DNA from: Candidatus Gastranaerophilales bacterium | GTDB taxonomy: Bacteria; Cyanobacteriota; Vampirovibrionia; Gastranaerophilales; Gastranaerophilaceae | Assembly: GCA_905234915.1 (NCBI GenBank) | Contig: CAJOJP010000004.1 | Coordinates: 1 to 41,162 of the forward strand | Length of the DNA: 41,162 bases | Direction of reading: 5' to 3' | In this document: piece by piece, positions 1 through 8,500 of the stretch | Layout: each line of letters starts with the position of its first letter | How positions within the stretch are numbered: position 1 is the stretch's first letter | Notes under the pieces: generated by a model | Told to the model about the DNA's origin: nothing | What the model saw: only the letters and a program-made list of their open reading frames with translations | The model's database searches: none | Position numbers and translations under genes: made by a program

Positions 1-159
1 ATTCTTTATTGCCACTGCATTTGCTTTTACTTTTTGTGTGTGAATGTAAGTTCTTAATGCTTCTCGAATTAATTCACTTCTCGAACGATTTTCATCATTT
101 GCCAATTCATCGATTTTGTTTAAAAATTCTCCGGGCATTGATATAAGAACTCTGGCCAT
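1..159 (-). CDS. Ribbon-helix-helix (CopG/Arc-type) regulator, N-terminal part, cut by the window edge
   Basis: The reverse strand encodes 53 residues beginning MARVLISMPGEFLNKIDEL and running off the window start. A short beta strand (RVLISMP) followed by two helices, the first ending before the NRSRSELIREALR segment, is the classic RHH DNA-binding pattern (beta strand, FLNKIDELA helix, turn with S-R-S, second helix). RHH proteins bind DNA as dimers through the paired N-terminal strands and often act as antitoxins or autoregulators. The ATG is preceded by a clear AGAGG ribosome binding site. No toxin partner is visible because the downstream side lies outside the window. The 302 bp between this gene and the next holds only a candidate operator and a forward promoter. 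Confidence 0.8.
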   Translation of the reverse strand, partial: MARVLISMPGEFLNKIDELANDENRSRSELIREALRTYIHTQKVKANAVAIKN

Positions 160-227
160 TATTTTCCTCTTTCACTTTGTTTGTTATTTCTTACATATAT
201 ATAAAAACCAAAATATCTAAAAAATTG

Positions 228-247
228 ATATATTGAGTATATATTGA
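228..247. promoter_or_regulatory. Direct repeat, candidate operator of the RHH regulator
   Basis: The 9-bp sequence ATATATTGA occurs at 228-236 and again at 239-247, an 11-bp (one helical turn) spacing, about 70-90 bp upstream of the RHH start codon. RHH dimers commonly bind tandem short repeats of this spacing. Binding is inferred; A+T richness makes chance repeats possible. Confidence 0.35.
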
Positions 248-399
248 TTAAGAAATGTAACAATAACAAAAAAACAAAAAAAAAAATAAAGCTGAAACAC
301 TTACAGGTTATATGATTAGCCCCAAACATATTAGGGTTCCAAAGTTAATATATTTTAACAGCATATTTAGTCTGATATTTTTTGAGAGGGCAGATTTCA

Positions 400-427
400 T
401 TGCATGATTTCTGTTATTTGATATAAT
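400..427 (+). promoter_or_regulatory. Sigma-70-type promoter for the CooC-like gene and folD
   Basis: TTGCAT (400-405), 16 bp, then a perfect TATAAT (422-427), 34 bp upstream of the ATG at 462. An AAGGG ribosome binding site lies between. Confidence 0.5.
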
Positions 428-461
428 ATGACACGCAAATATTATTAAGGGCGAAAATTTA

Positions 462-1217
462 ATGACTGTATCAATAGCAGTAACAGGCAAAAGCGGAAGC
501 GGAAAAACAACGATAGCAAAATCATTATGGCGCGTTATAAGGAAAAAACATCCGGATAAAACGGTGCTTTTATTTGATAATGATTTAACAGCAGAACTGG
601 GGCATAGTTTTGGTCTTGATATACGCAGAACAATTTACGGTATAAGAAGCGGAAAGCATGAATATAAAACCGGAATTCCCGAAAATATGTCAAAACAAGA
701 GTTTATAGAATGGGCATTAGAAGATATTCTTGTATCTGTTGATGATAATACCGATATAATTGTTTCATGGTTCGTAGGTTCAAAAGATTGCAGATGTCCT
801 ATTACAAAACAAATGAATGATGCCCTTGTAAAACTTATATTAAGATATGACTTTGTTATTTTTGATTGCGAATTTGACCTTAAATATTTATATCAGCTTG
901 TTGATATACCGATAAATGTAACACTTGTTATTGCTCAAGCTAATGATGCATCAATAACTCTTGCAAAAAGAATTGAAGAATACAGTGCAAAATATGCGGC
1001 AGGCGAACAATTAGGAGTTATTCTCAATAAAGTTAATAATCATGAAATGGAACCGTTATTAGAACTTTTAAAAAATTATGATTTGACAATACTTGGAACA
1101 ATTCCGAAAGATGAAGGTTTAAAACAGAGAAGAATAACAAAAGAATCCGAAATTACAGAAAATGCTATTGAACAATTATATTACAGACTTAACATTCCCC
1201 AGGAGAGAGGAAAATAA
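462..1217 (+). CDS. CooC/AcsF-like P-loop ATPase (nickel-insertion accessory family)
   Basis: A 251-aa SIMIBI-class P-loop ATPase. The N-terminal GKSGSGKTT (residues 9-17) is a deviant Walker A that keeps the signature lysine (K10) of the MinD/CooC group. A CRC motif at C110-C112 sits where CooC proteins carry the metal-binding CxC that bridges the dimer. The later VIFDCEFDLKYL matches the Walker B-like segment (usually VIVDMEAG). The C-terminal half fits the CooC pattern: LVIAQANDASITLAKRI, an LNKV segment and a GTIPKDE segment. CooC/AcsF load nickel into carbon monoxide dehydrogenase or acetyl-CoA synthase. Its stop codon abuts the folD start, so the two are cotranscribed and possibly coupled. 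No CODH gene is in the window, so the client is unknown. The family call is good; the exact role is inferred. Confidence 0.7.
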   Translation: MTVSIAVTGKSGSGKTTIAKSLWRVIRKKHPDKTVLLFDNDLTAELGHSFGLDIRRTIYGIRSGKHEYKTGIPENMSKQEFIEWALEDILVSVDDNTDIIVSWFVGSKDCRCPITKQMNDALVKLILRYDFVIFDCEFDLKYLYQLVDIPINVTLVIAQANDASITLAKRIEEYSAKYAAGEQLGVILNKVNNHEMEPLLELLKNYDLTILGTIPKDEGLKQRRITKESEITENAIEQLYYRLNIPQERGK

Positions 1218-2066
1218 ATGACCGTAATTCTTGATGGAAAATCATTAGCCGATAAAATTTGCGAGCAATTAAAATCAGAAACACAAAAACTTTCAAAAAA
1301 GCCTAAATTAGCTGTGATTTATGCAGGAGATAATCCTGCCTCTCAAATTTATGTAAAAAATAAACAAAAAAAAGCCGATTATATCGGGTTTGATTCTGTT
1401 GTAATAAGTTTACCGAATGATGTTACGGAAGAAAATCTTTTGGAACATATATATATATTGAATGAAGATGATGACGTAAATGGGATATTGGTTCAATTGC
1501 CTCTGCCGGAAGGAATTAACACTCAAAAAATAATTGAAGCAATTGAACCGGTTAAAGATTGCGACGGTTTTACAGCATATAATTTCGGAAGATTAGCTTT
1601 GGGGTATAAGCCTTATGCATATCCCTGCACGCCAAAAGGAATAGTTAAACTTTTAGAACATTATAATATTAAGCTTCAAAGCAGTCACACCGTCGTAATA
1701 GGTCGTTCTAATATTGTAGGTAAACCTGTTTCATTACTTTTACAACAAAAAAACTCAACAGTAACAATGGTGAACAGTTATACAAAAAATTTAAAAGATA
1801 TAACAAAAACTGCCGACATTTTAATTTCGGCAGCAGGATTGCCCAATTTTATTACAAAAGAATTTATAAAAAATAATGCAGTAATTGTTGATGTCGGTAT
1901 AAACAGAACTGAATACGGTTTAACCGGTGATGTTGATTTTAATGATTGTTTTGAGTCTGCCTCATTTATTACTCCCGTACCGGGCGGTATAGGTCCTATG
2001 ACAATAGCAATGCTGATGGAAAATACATTGGAGCTTTATAAAATACAACGATTATTTAAAATTTAA
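1218..2066 (+). CDS. folD: Bifunctional methylene-THF dehydrogenase / methenyl-THF cyclohydrolase FolD
   Basis: A 282-aa cytoplasmic enzyme of one-carbon metabolism that interconverts 5,10-methylene-THF, 5,10-methenyl-THF and 10-formyl-THF using NAD(P). The active-site YxxxK is present as YVKNK. VQLPLP, KDCDGF (usually KDVDG), PCTPKGI, the dinucleotide-binding VVIGRSNIVGKPVS, VDVGINR and the C-terminal TPVPGGIGPMTIAML are all in order, and the length is normal. It starts immediately after the TAA of the CooC-like gene, with AGGAGAG as ribosome binding site inside that gene's end. 10-formyl-THF supply for purines is the general role. Pairing with a CooC-like ATPase recalls Wood-Ljungdahl gene clusters, but nothing else of that pathway is here. 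Confidence 0.95.
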   Translation: MTVILDGKSLADKICEQLKSETQKLSKKPKLAVIYAGDNPASQIYVKNKQKKADYIGFDSVVISLPNDVTEENLLEHIYILNEDDDVNGILVQLPLPEGINTQKIIEAIEPVKDCDGFTAYNFGRLALGYKPYAYPCTPKGIVKLLEHYNIKLQSSHTVVIGRSNIVGKPVSLLLQQKNSTVTMVNSYTKNLKDITKTADILISAAGLPNFITKEFIKNNAVIVDVGINRTEYGLTGDVDFNDCFESASFITPVPGGIGPMTIAMLMENTLELYKIQRLFKI

Positions 2067-2178
2067 TTATTTATTTTGGTTTTTCATTAAAATAGAAAAT
2101 ATTACATTAAATGAATGAATTTTTATTAAAATAACTAAAGTTTAATATACAATATGCCGATATAAATATTATCAAGTT

Positions 2179-2208
2179 TTGCAAAAAAATGATAATTTGA
2201 AATATAAT
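2179..2208 (+). promoter_or_regulatory. Promoter for the GAF/HD-GYP gene
   Basis: TTGCAA (2179-2184), 18 bp, TATAAT (2203-2208), 44 bp before the ATG at 2253. An AGGA element lies near 2237. Confidence 0.45.
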
Positions 2209-2252
2209 AGTAAAGTAGATAATTTCGGAATCGGATAGGATAATAAATAATA

Positions 2253-3629
2253 ATGACAGAAGACATGAGAGAAAATAAAAATATTTCGGTATTTGCAAGA
2301 AGTGAAATATCTTTGGAATCGGATCCCCTGGAAGAAATTTTTGCGTTGAATCTTGGAGATTTTATATCCGAGCATTTAATTTCGGATGAACTTGTCAAAA
2401 AAATAAGTAAATCTGCTATTGATAAACGCGACAGCATAAAAAGGCAATTAAAAGAATTAGTTTCTATATATTCAATAGATAATACATTAAAAATATTAGG
2501 GTTTAGCGATAATGAGGATTATATAGTATATAATGCCATTGCAAAAACAATTAAACAAATGCTGGAAATAGATGCCTGCCATATATTTTTAGCACGTGAA
2601 CATGCTATGGGACTTGACGAAACAACAAATGATTTGTTATTAGTCGGTTCCTCAATAAAATTTAATGATGATATTTATGAGGCAGGTATAGGCTATCACC
2701 TTAATGATTTTAGCTATGTATCAAAAGCCTTTAACGAAAAAAAAGAAGTAAAGATAAGCGATGTTGGTGAAGATGAGCAGTTTCATCCGGTGTTGATGCT
2801 AAATGAAGATAAATCAGTTTTCTATCTTGCCGTTCCAATGTATAATAATATGGAAAAAGTCGGTGTAATTGTAGTTGAGAACTATACTCAAAAACAACTT
2901 TCAAAAGAATTTATTGAACTTTTGACAGTTACCTCAAGATTGTTTGCAACATCAATGAGTTTGAAAAAACTTACGGAAGAAGCTGATAATCTTATAAATC
3001 AAGAAGCTGTAAATATTTCCGAGCTTCAAAATAAAAGAGCCGAATTAACTGCTTTAATAGGTGATCTTTCCGGTGAACAGCAATGGTTTGTTGAAAATTT
3101 AGCAAAAGCGGTTGATGCAAAGAGCAGTTTTAAACAAAATTATTCAAAAGAAGTTGCTGATTTAGCTCGTGAAATTTCTACTATTATAGGATTAAATGAA
3201 AAAACAAAAGATTTAATATATTATGCCGCATTATTACGCAATATAGGTAAAATAACACTACCTGAAGAATTATTTAATAAAAAAGAAAAATTATCGGATA
3301 AAGATTGGGAACAATTACAAAATCACCCAAATGTCGGCGTCAGCATATTAATGAGTATTAATTTCTTATCTGAAGTTGTTCCGTATATTAATTATCATAA
3401 GGAGCGTTGGGACGGAACAGGAGAACCCGAAGGTTTAAAAGGCAGAAGCATACCTCTTGGCTGTCGTATCATTGCTGTTGCCGATGCTTATTGCGCTATG
3501 ATAACAGATCGTAAATATCGTCCTGCTATGGAAAGTGAAAAAGCAATTGAAATTCTTAAGAGTGAATCAGGTAAAAAATGGGATCCTGAAATTGTTGATT
3601 TCTTAATAAAATTAAAAACCGGTAAATAG
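2253..3629 (+). CDS. GAF domain plus degenerate HD-GYP domain signalling protein
   Basis: A soluble 458-aa protein. Residues 1-80 are a helical N-terminus, about 85-235 form a GAF-type sensor domain (KQMLEIDACHIFLAREH ... YLAVPMYNNMEKVGVIVVEN), and about 280-455 an HD-GYP domain. HD-GYP enzymes hydrolyse cyclic di-GMP with a bimetal site, but most ligands are gone here. The HD pair is R329-N330 in the LLRNIGKITLPE segment, the first histidine position is N296, the HH pair is Y381-H382, and GYP reads GEP (390-392). H358 and the ADAY aspartate remain. The fold is clearly preserved (RWDGTG, EGLKGRSIPLG, DRKYRPAM), so this is probably a catalytically dead c-di-GMP/nucleotide sensor or protein-interaction module. 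It is monocistronic, followed by a hairpin at 3658-3679. Confidence 0.85.
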   Translation: MTEDMRENKNISVFARSEISLESDPLEEIFALNLGDFISEHLISDELVKKISKSAIDKRDSIKRQLKELVSIYSIDNTLKILGFSDNEDYIVYNAIAKTIKQMLEIDACHIFLAREHAMGLDETTNDLLLVGSSIKFNDDIYEAGIGYHLNDFSYVSKAFNEKKEVKISDVGEDEQFHPVLMLNEDKSVFYLAVPMYNNMEKVGVIVVENYTQKQLSKEFIELLTVTSRLFATSMSLKKLTEEADNLINQEAVNISELQNKRAELTALIGDLSGEQQWFVENLAKAVDAKSSFKQNYSKEVADLAREISTIIGLNEKTKDLIYYAALLRNIGKITLPEELFNKKEKLSDKDWEQLQNHPNVGVSILMSINFLSEVVPYINYHKERWDGTGEPEGLKGRSIPLGCRIIAVADAYCAMITDRKYRPAMESEKAIEILKSESGKKWDPEIVDFLIKLKTGK

Positions 3630-3650
3630 TATTAATTATAGCTTTTTACG

Positions 3651-3679
3651 AAAAAAAGAGGATGTTTATTAACATCCTC
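3651..3679 (-). terminator. Hairpin with U-tract on the minus strand
   Basis: GAGGATGTT (3658-3666) pairs perfectly with AACATCCTC (3671-3679) around a 4-nt loop. The run of seven A at 3651-3657 becomes a U-tract for minus-strand RNA, so the strongest Rho-independent reading is leftward. No minus-strand gene is visible just upstream of it. An outer TTTACG/CGTAAA pair (3645-3650, 3683-3688) extends the stem and could help end the GAF/HD-GYP transcript. Confidence 0.55.
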
Positions 3680-3800
3680 ATACGTAAATATAGTTTTTGG
3701 CTATAAAAATTTTTTATATTTGTTTTACGCAGCATATAATCATTAATTAAAAAAACAAATCATATATGATTATAATAATAGCAAGATGGTTTGTCAAATA

Positions 3801-3836
3801 TAATCAAATAAGTTATTTATTAATCAAATAAGCTAT
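3801..3836. repeat. Two 16-bp direct repeats, candidate XRE operator
   Basis: TAATCAAATAAGTTATT-like units at 3801-3816 and 3821-3836 differ at a single base (T/C at unit position 13) with a 20-bp period, two helical turns, so both face the same side of the DNA. They lie 47-82 bp upstream of the XRE gene start, the normal place for an autoregulatory site. Confidence 0.5.
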
Positions 3837-3882
3837 TAAATAATAAATACAGATATAATATCATCTTGATAAGTGATAATAT

Positions 3883-4206
3883 ATGATTAATAAAGAACTA
3901 ATCGGTAAAATAATACAAAAATCAAGGCAAAATAAGAGAATGACGCAGGAACAGCTTGCTGAATATGCCGGTCTTTCTCCTAATTATTTAAGCAAAGTTG
4001 AACGCGGGCTTTGTATGCCTTCTGCCGATATATTTCTTAAAATAATAGAATGTCTTGATATACCGTTAAAAGACTTTCAAATATATACCGAACTTGATGA
4101 AGAAAGAAAACAAATTGAACATTTAATTTCAAATACAAATCGTGATAATTTGCGCATAATTATTCCTGTTGTAAGAGAAATTATTCAGGCAACAAATAAA
4201 GGGTAG
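3883..4206 (+). CDS. XRE-family helix-turn-helix regulator
   Basis: A 107-aa protein. Residues 5-65 are a complete Cro/CI-type HTH: IGKIIQKSRQNKRMTQEQLA, then the recognition helix in GLSPNYLSKVERG and the closing PSADIFLKIIECLDI. The C-terminal 40 residues are a short helical tail (ELDEERKQIEHLISN), probably for dimerisation. No sensor or peptidase domain is attached. The gene converges tail to tail with the flavoprotein gene, only 2 bp between stops. The direct repeats upstream suggest autoregulation. Its target genes cannot be named from the window. Confidence 0.85.
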   Translation: MINKELIGKIIQKSRQNKRMTQEQLAEYAGLSPNYLSKVERGLCMPSADIFLKIIECLDIPLKDFQIYTELDEERKQIEHLISNTNRDNLRIIIPVVREIIQATNKG

Positions 4207-4208
4207 TA

Positions 4209-5504
4209 TTATTTTTTAAAACATTTTTCTGCTGCAAATATACCTAAAGGTATGGATTTAAGAATGGCTCCGGATTTTAATATTTTGGAAACAAAACCTC
4301 TATATTTAGCACGTTTTGGAATACCGTCAGCATTTGAAAGAATATCAAAAAATTGGCAGGCTAATTCGGGATACAGAGCAGTAATTGTTTTTATATTATG
4401 TTTTAATACGGGAATTGTATTATAATGAGTTTTTAAATCTTTAATAATAATGCTTTGTTTTAATTTTTCATAATACAGAGATAGTGAAGAAGCAGAAAAA
4501 TCACTGTTTTCTATTGCAAAAATTGCAGTTTCAGCTGCAAGTCTGCCTGATAACATAGCAAGATTTGTTCCTTCAAAATGAATATTATTAACAAAACCTG
4601 CTGCATCACCTATTATTAATACTCTGTTATCATAAAGTTTCGGTATATTATTAAAACTTCCCTCCGGTATCATGTGTGCGGAATACTCAACAAATTCGGC
4701 ATCATTAAAATAAGGTGCAATTGAAGGATGTTCTCTTAAATCATCTAATAAATCATAAGGTTTTATTTTATTTTTCTGAAGTTCATCAAGAGAAATTCCA
4801 AACCCCAAAGAAATTGTATCTTTATTAGTATAAATAAATCCCATTGCAAACATATTTTTTAAAGGACCGCCAAGAATTTTAGCTGCAACTCCTGTAGTTG
4901 AATCTATGTTAAATCTGTCCTCTAACCTTTGACGCGGTAATTTCCATACTTCTTTTACATTTAAAGTAACATTTTGAGGTTTAAAATCCTTTCTTAACCC
5001 TATTTGTTTAGCAAGTAAAGAATTAACTCCATCCGCTATAATGACCATATCCGAACGAAATTTTTCCGATTCCGTTATAATACCCGATACTTTACCGTTT
5101 TCAATTAAGAGTTCTTTTACAAGTGTTTTCGGAGCAAAATATACTCCTTCTTTTTCTGCCTGTTCAACGCACCATCTGTCCCATTTTGAGCGTACTACGG
5201 TAAAAGCTTTATATGAACCTTTTGATGAAAATCGGTAAGAAAAATCAACCGAGTTATAATCATTAAGCATTATAATTTTTTCTTCCGTAATACTTCTTTC
5301 AACAGGAGCCGTTTTCCAAAATTCGGGAAAAATTTCAGCAGTCTGCTTTGCATATATACAACCGCCAAAAACATTTTTATCACCGGCTTTATCACTTCTA
5401 TCAACAAGTAATACTTTTTTTCCGGCTCTTGCAAGCGTAACGGCTGCACTAACTCCGGCGGGACCTGCCCCTATTACTATTACATCAATTTTTTTATTTT
5501 CCAT
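4209..5504 (-). CDS. fixC: FixC-type electron-transfer flavoprotein:quinone oxidoreductase
   Basis: A 431-aa FAD-dependent oxidoreductase of the FixC / geranylgeranyl-reductase superfamily. The N-terminal Rossmann motif is VIVIGAGPAGVSAAVTLARA with the acidic end of strand 2 in LLVDRSDKAGDKN. The FixC signature follows as FGGCIYA, usually GGRLYA, so the arginine is cysteine here. LREHPSIAPYF, VEYSAHMIPEGS and the second FAD motif RVLIIGDAAGFV are typical of FixC. FixC passes electrons from an electron-bifurcating ETF (FixAB) to quinone, normally with the ferredoxin FixX encoded next to it. Here neither fixAB nor fixX is adjacent, so partners are elsewhere or the protein is repurposed, for example as a prenyl reductase. 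It has its own promoter at 5525-5553. Confidence 0.8.
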   Translation of the reverse strand: MENKKIDVIVIGAGPAGVSAAVTLARAGKKVLLVDRSDKAGDKNVFGGCIYAKQTAEIFPEFWKTAPVERSITEEKIIMLNDYNSVDFSYRFSSKGSYKAFTVVRSKWDRWCVEQAEKEGVYFAPKTLVKELLIENGKVSGIITESEKFRSDMVIIADGVNSLLAKQIGLRKDFKPQNVTLNVKEVWKLPRQRLEDRFNIDSTTGVAAKILGGPLKNMFAMGFIYTNKDTISLGFGISLDELQKNKIKPYDLLDDLREHPSIAPYFNDAEFVEYSAHMIPEGSFNNIPKLYDNRVLIIGDAAGFVNNIHFEGTNLAMLSGRLAAETAIFAIENSDFSASSLSLYYEKLKQSIIIKDLKTHYNTIPVLKHNIKTITALYPELACQFFDILSNADGIPKRAKYRGFVSKILKSGAILKSIPLGIFAAEKCFKK

Positions 5505-5524
5505 ATTATTACCTGACGAAAGAA

Positions 5525-5553
5525 ATTATATATTATCCCGTTACAATATACAA
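5525..5553 (-). promoter_or_regulatory. Promoter for the FixC-type gene
   Basis: On the minus strand TTGTAT (5548-5553), exactly 17 bp, then a perfect TATAAT (5525-5530), 21 bp before the ATG at 5504. It sits in the short gap after the 1098-aa gene, so the flavoprotein gene can be expressed separately. Confidence 0.6.
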
Positions 5554-5573
5554 TCCGATATCAGGCATAAAAT

Positions 5574-8500
5574 TTAATTACCAAAAATAACAAAGGGCAA
5601 ATGTTTTTCAAGAGCATATTGACGCAGAAATTCAGTACGTTCCTGTACAGATTTTGCTTTGGCGTTTTTTTCATATTCTGTTTGTTCCGTTCTGTGTAAA
5701 AACTCTATAGGATTACCTGTATCAGCGACATTTTCATCCATTTCATAAGCAAATACAGCCATGGGAGTTTTAGGGTTTGATATATACATTTCATTGTATT
5801 CTCGATTTCCCTCTCTGATTTTTGATTTTATTCCGGCATAAGCTTTTATAAGTTTATTTCTCTTTTCTTCTTCAATTCCAAGAAAAGAGTCATTTTTATG
5901 CTTGTCGGCAAAATCAATATAGTCTTTATCGGTGCTGATATCTAAAGTATTTTTTATAAGGTTTGAAATAAATTTTCTGTCACCTTCACGCTCGCCGCCA
6001 AAGAGATACCGTTGTTTAAAATCATCAATATATTTTCCCGTACCTGAGCCTGAATCTGTTTCACCGCCTCCGTGTACATATTTTGTATCAACATCAAGTA
6101 TTATTCCCTGCGGTCTGAAAAATCTGTATTTACTTTCGGGACGCTCAGCATAGCTTGCAGATAAAAGTACATCGGAATTAATAAGAGAAAATGCATCAAA
6201 TTTGACTAATTGATTAGGATGATCTAAACCATGCGCAAAAAACTTTATATTACCCGTATTTACTTTAGTTTTTATATCATAATAGGAATATGATTTTTCA
6301 TCATATTTTGAAGCAACACCTTCTGCTTCTATTCCCCTTGTAATACTTCCCTTTGGAAATCCTATTTTTTCCAAATCTTCATTTTTAAGTTCGTTGTACT
6401 TCAGTATCACAAGCCCGTCTTTATCTTTATAAACTCCTTGTATATTTGTACTGCCATCAGGGTGTACTTCCGTTATTGCTTGTAAAATCGTACCGGCAGA
6501 AGGTATTTTTGTTACGGGCAACAATGGCTGTGAGGGTTTAAGTTCTTCTATATATTGTCTTATTTTTTCAGCGTGGAACTCTGCTGCTTCACCGAAACTT
6601 CTTGTAATGCCATCGACTTTTGATATTCTTTTTTCATTTTTTTTATCGTGAAACTCATCATTTACCCCTTTTAAATCGGCATGAGTAAATATCAAAGCCA
6701 TATCAAAAAGGTTATCATGTCTTAAATCATAAGCAGTGCTTTGCTGTCTTTTTATACGTTCTTTTTCAGTTTCAGCACTATTTACATAACCAAGCCACTC
6801 ATGACTTTTTATAAGTGTATAAAGTTTTATTTCATCATCTTTTGATAATCCGAATTTTTTAATAATAAAAGAAGCATCAAAACTTGAATTATCAGAGTGT
6901 TTTATGTCAGTAGTTCCTTCTTCTTTTGTTATATCGTGTAATAGTGCAGCTAAAAGCATTATCTTTTTATCATTGCTGCTTAATACTTGATATTTAGGAT
7001 CTTTAACAATACCCTGCATTACTTTTAGAGAATGCGTAAATATATCAAACTGATGAGAACCTGTGGTATCCTTCATTCCTGCTTGAAAACAGCCTATAGA
7101 AGTTCTTAATTCAGGCAGTGCATTAATTATGTTATTAAGGTCATTTGCAAGTGCTTCATTTTTACAGGTAATTTTGTTATTTTTAGTAAATTTAATTATA
7201 TTTTCTCTTAAATTTTCAATGACAGCAAGCGTTTGCGGATTTTCAATTCGGGATAATTTTTTTCTGCTCAGTGAACTTTCAGGATTTAAACATACGGGAT
7301 AGCCTGAAATTGAACAAACTGTTAATGTTGTTTTATCTTTTTTATTTACTTCATGTTCATATAATTCAAAACCAAAGTAGTCAAATACTTTTTGTTTTTC
7401 CCCGTCCGATAAATCTTTTATTTTATTTGATACATCATCAATAAATTCATCTTTTGAATAAGACTGTTTTATATCAAGATTTTTAAAATCTTCATCTGAA
7501 ATTTTAGCAAGTGTATTACCAAGCTGATTTAATTCTTCAGTAAAATGTTTATCTAGCAGAACATTGGTATTAAGCCCTAATGAACTTACTATAGACGGAA
7601 AAAGTTCGCAATAATCTCTCTGATTAGTAGGAATTATGGGAAACATTTCTTTCATATTAGAAGAATAAAAAGCAAATAAAAAATCATCTTGAGAAAGGAG
7701 ATTTTTTAGTAATTCTTTTTTAGTTTTTCGTGATATTTCGTTGGTATTTTGTTTTTTGTATAAATCTGCAAATTTTACCGCTGTTTTGGTATCATAAAGT
7801 GATAACCTGTCTGCATTTGCAAAACCTATTGTTTTATTCAATTTTTGGCAATCTTCATATTGTATTTTATCCTCGTCGTCAATAATACAAACTATTTGAT
7901 TTCCCGTTAATTTGCCATTAGCTAATTCTAAAACTTTTTCTGCTTCTTCAACGCTGTATTCTTTGTTCATTAACAATTGAACGCAAGGCATAAAATATTT
8001 ATTTGAATAAAATTTTTTATTATCAACAATTGCATTTGCTAAATTTAATCTTTTATCATTTATTAAATATGAGTTAAGACCTTGAATAATAAAAATTGCA
8101 TTTTTCATAAAAATTTCATTATCATATAATTCTGGGTTATCTAAAATTTTATTTGCAATATCATCTTGTTCTTTGGAGCTAACCGCCATAATCATATATG
8201 CACCATAATCCGTTAGCGATTTACTTTTGAGTAAATCAGAATTAAAAATTATTCTGTCCATAAGTTTTTTGCTTTCTGTACTCATTTTGTCAATAGCAAA
8301 AAACATATCCAGAGAAAAATTTAATAACGCTGTATTTTTACTAAGATTTTTATTATTTAACAGATTGTTTATACCTGCAACATCATTATCATTTAAAAAA
8401 GATAAGCCTATTTTTAATAAAGTATCAAAAAGTTCATCATTTATTTTATTTGAAGGTACAACTTTATCGTCATAATTAGAATCAAAAGTACGAATGAATT

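Noticed and set aside
308-490. A 60-codon minus-strand frame near the CooC-like gene
   Set aside because: It overlaps the start of the CooC-like gene and its promoter, has a hydrophobic low-complexity product and no convincing ribosome binding site.
2107-2437. Three overlapping minus-strand frames of 60-100 codons
   Set aside because: They cover the promoter and the beginning of the GAF/HD-GYP gene in several frames; typical A+T-rich shadow frames.
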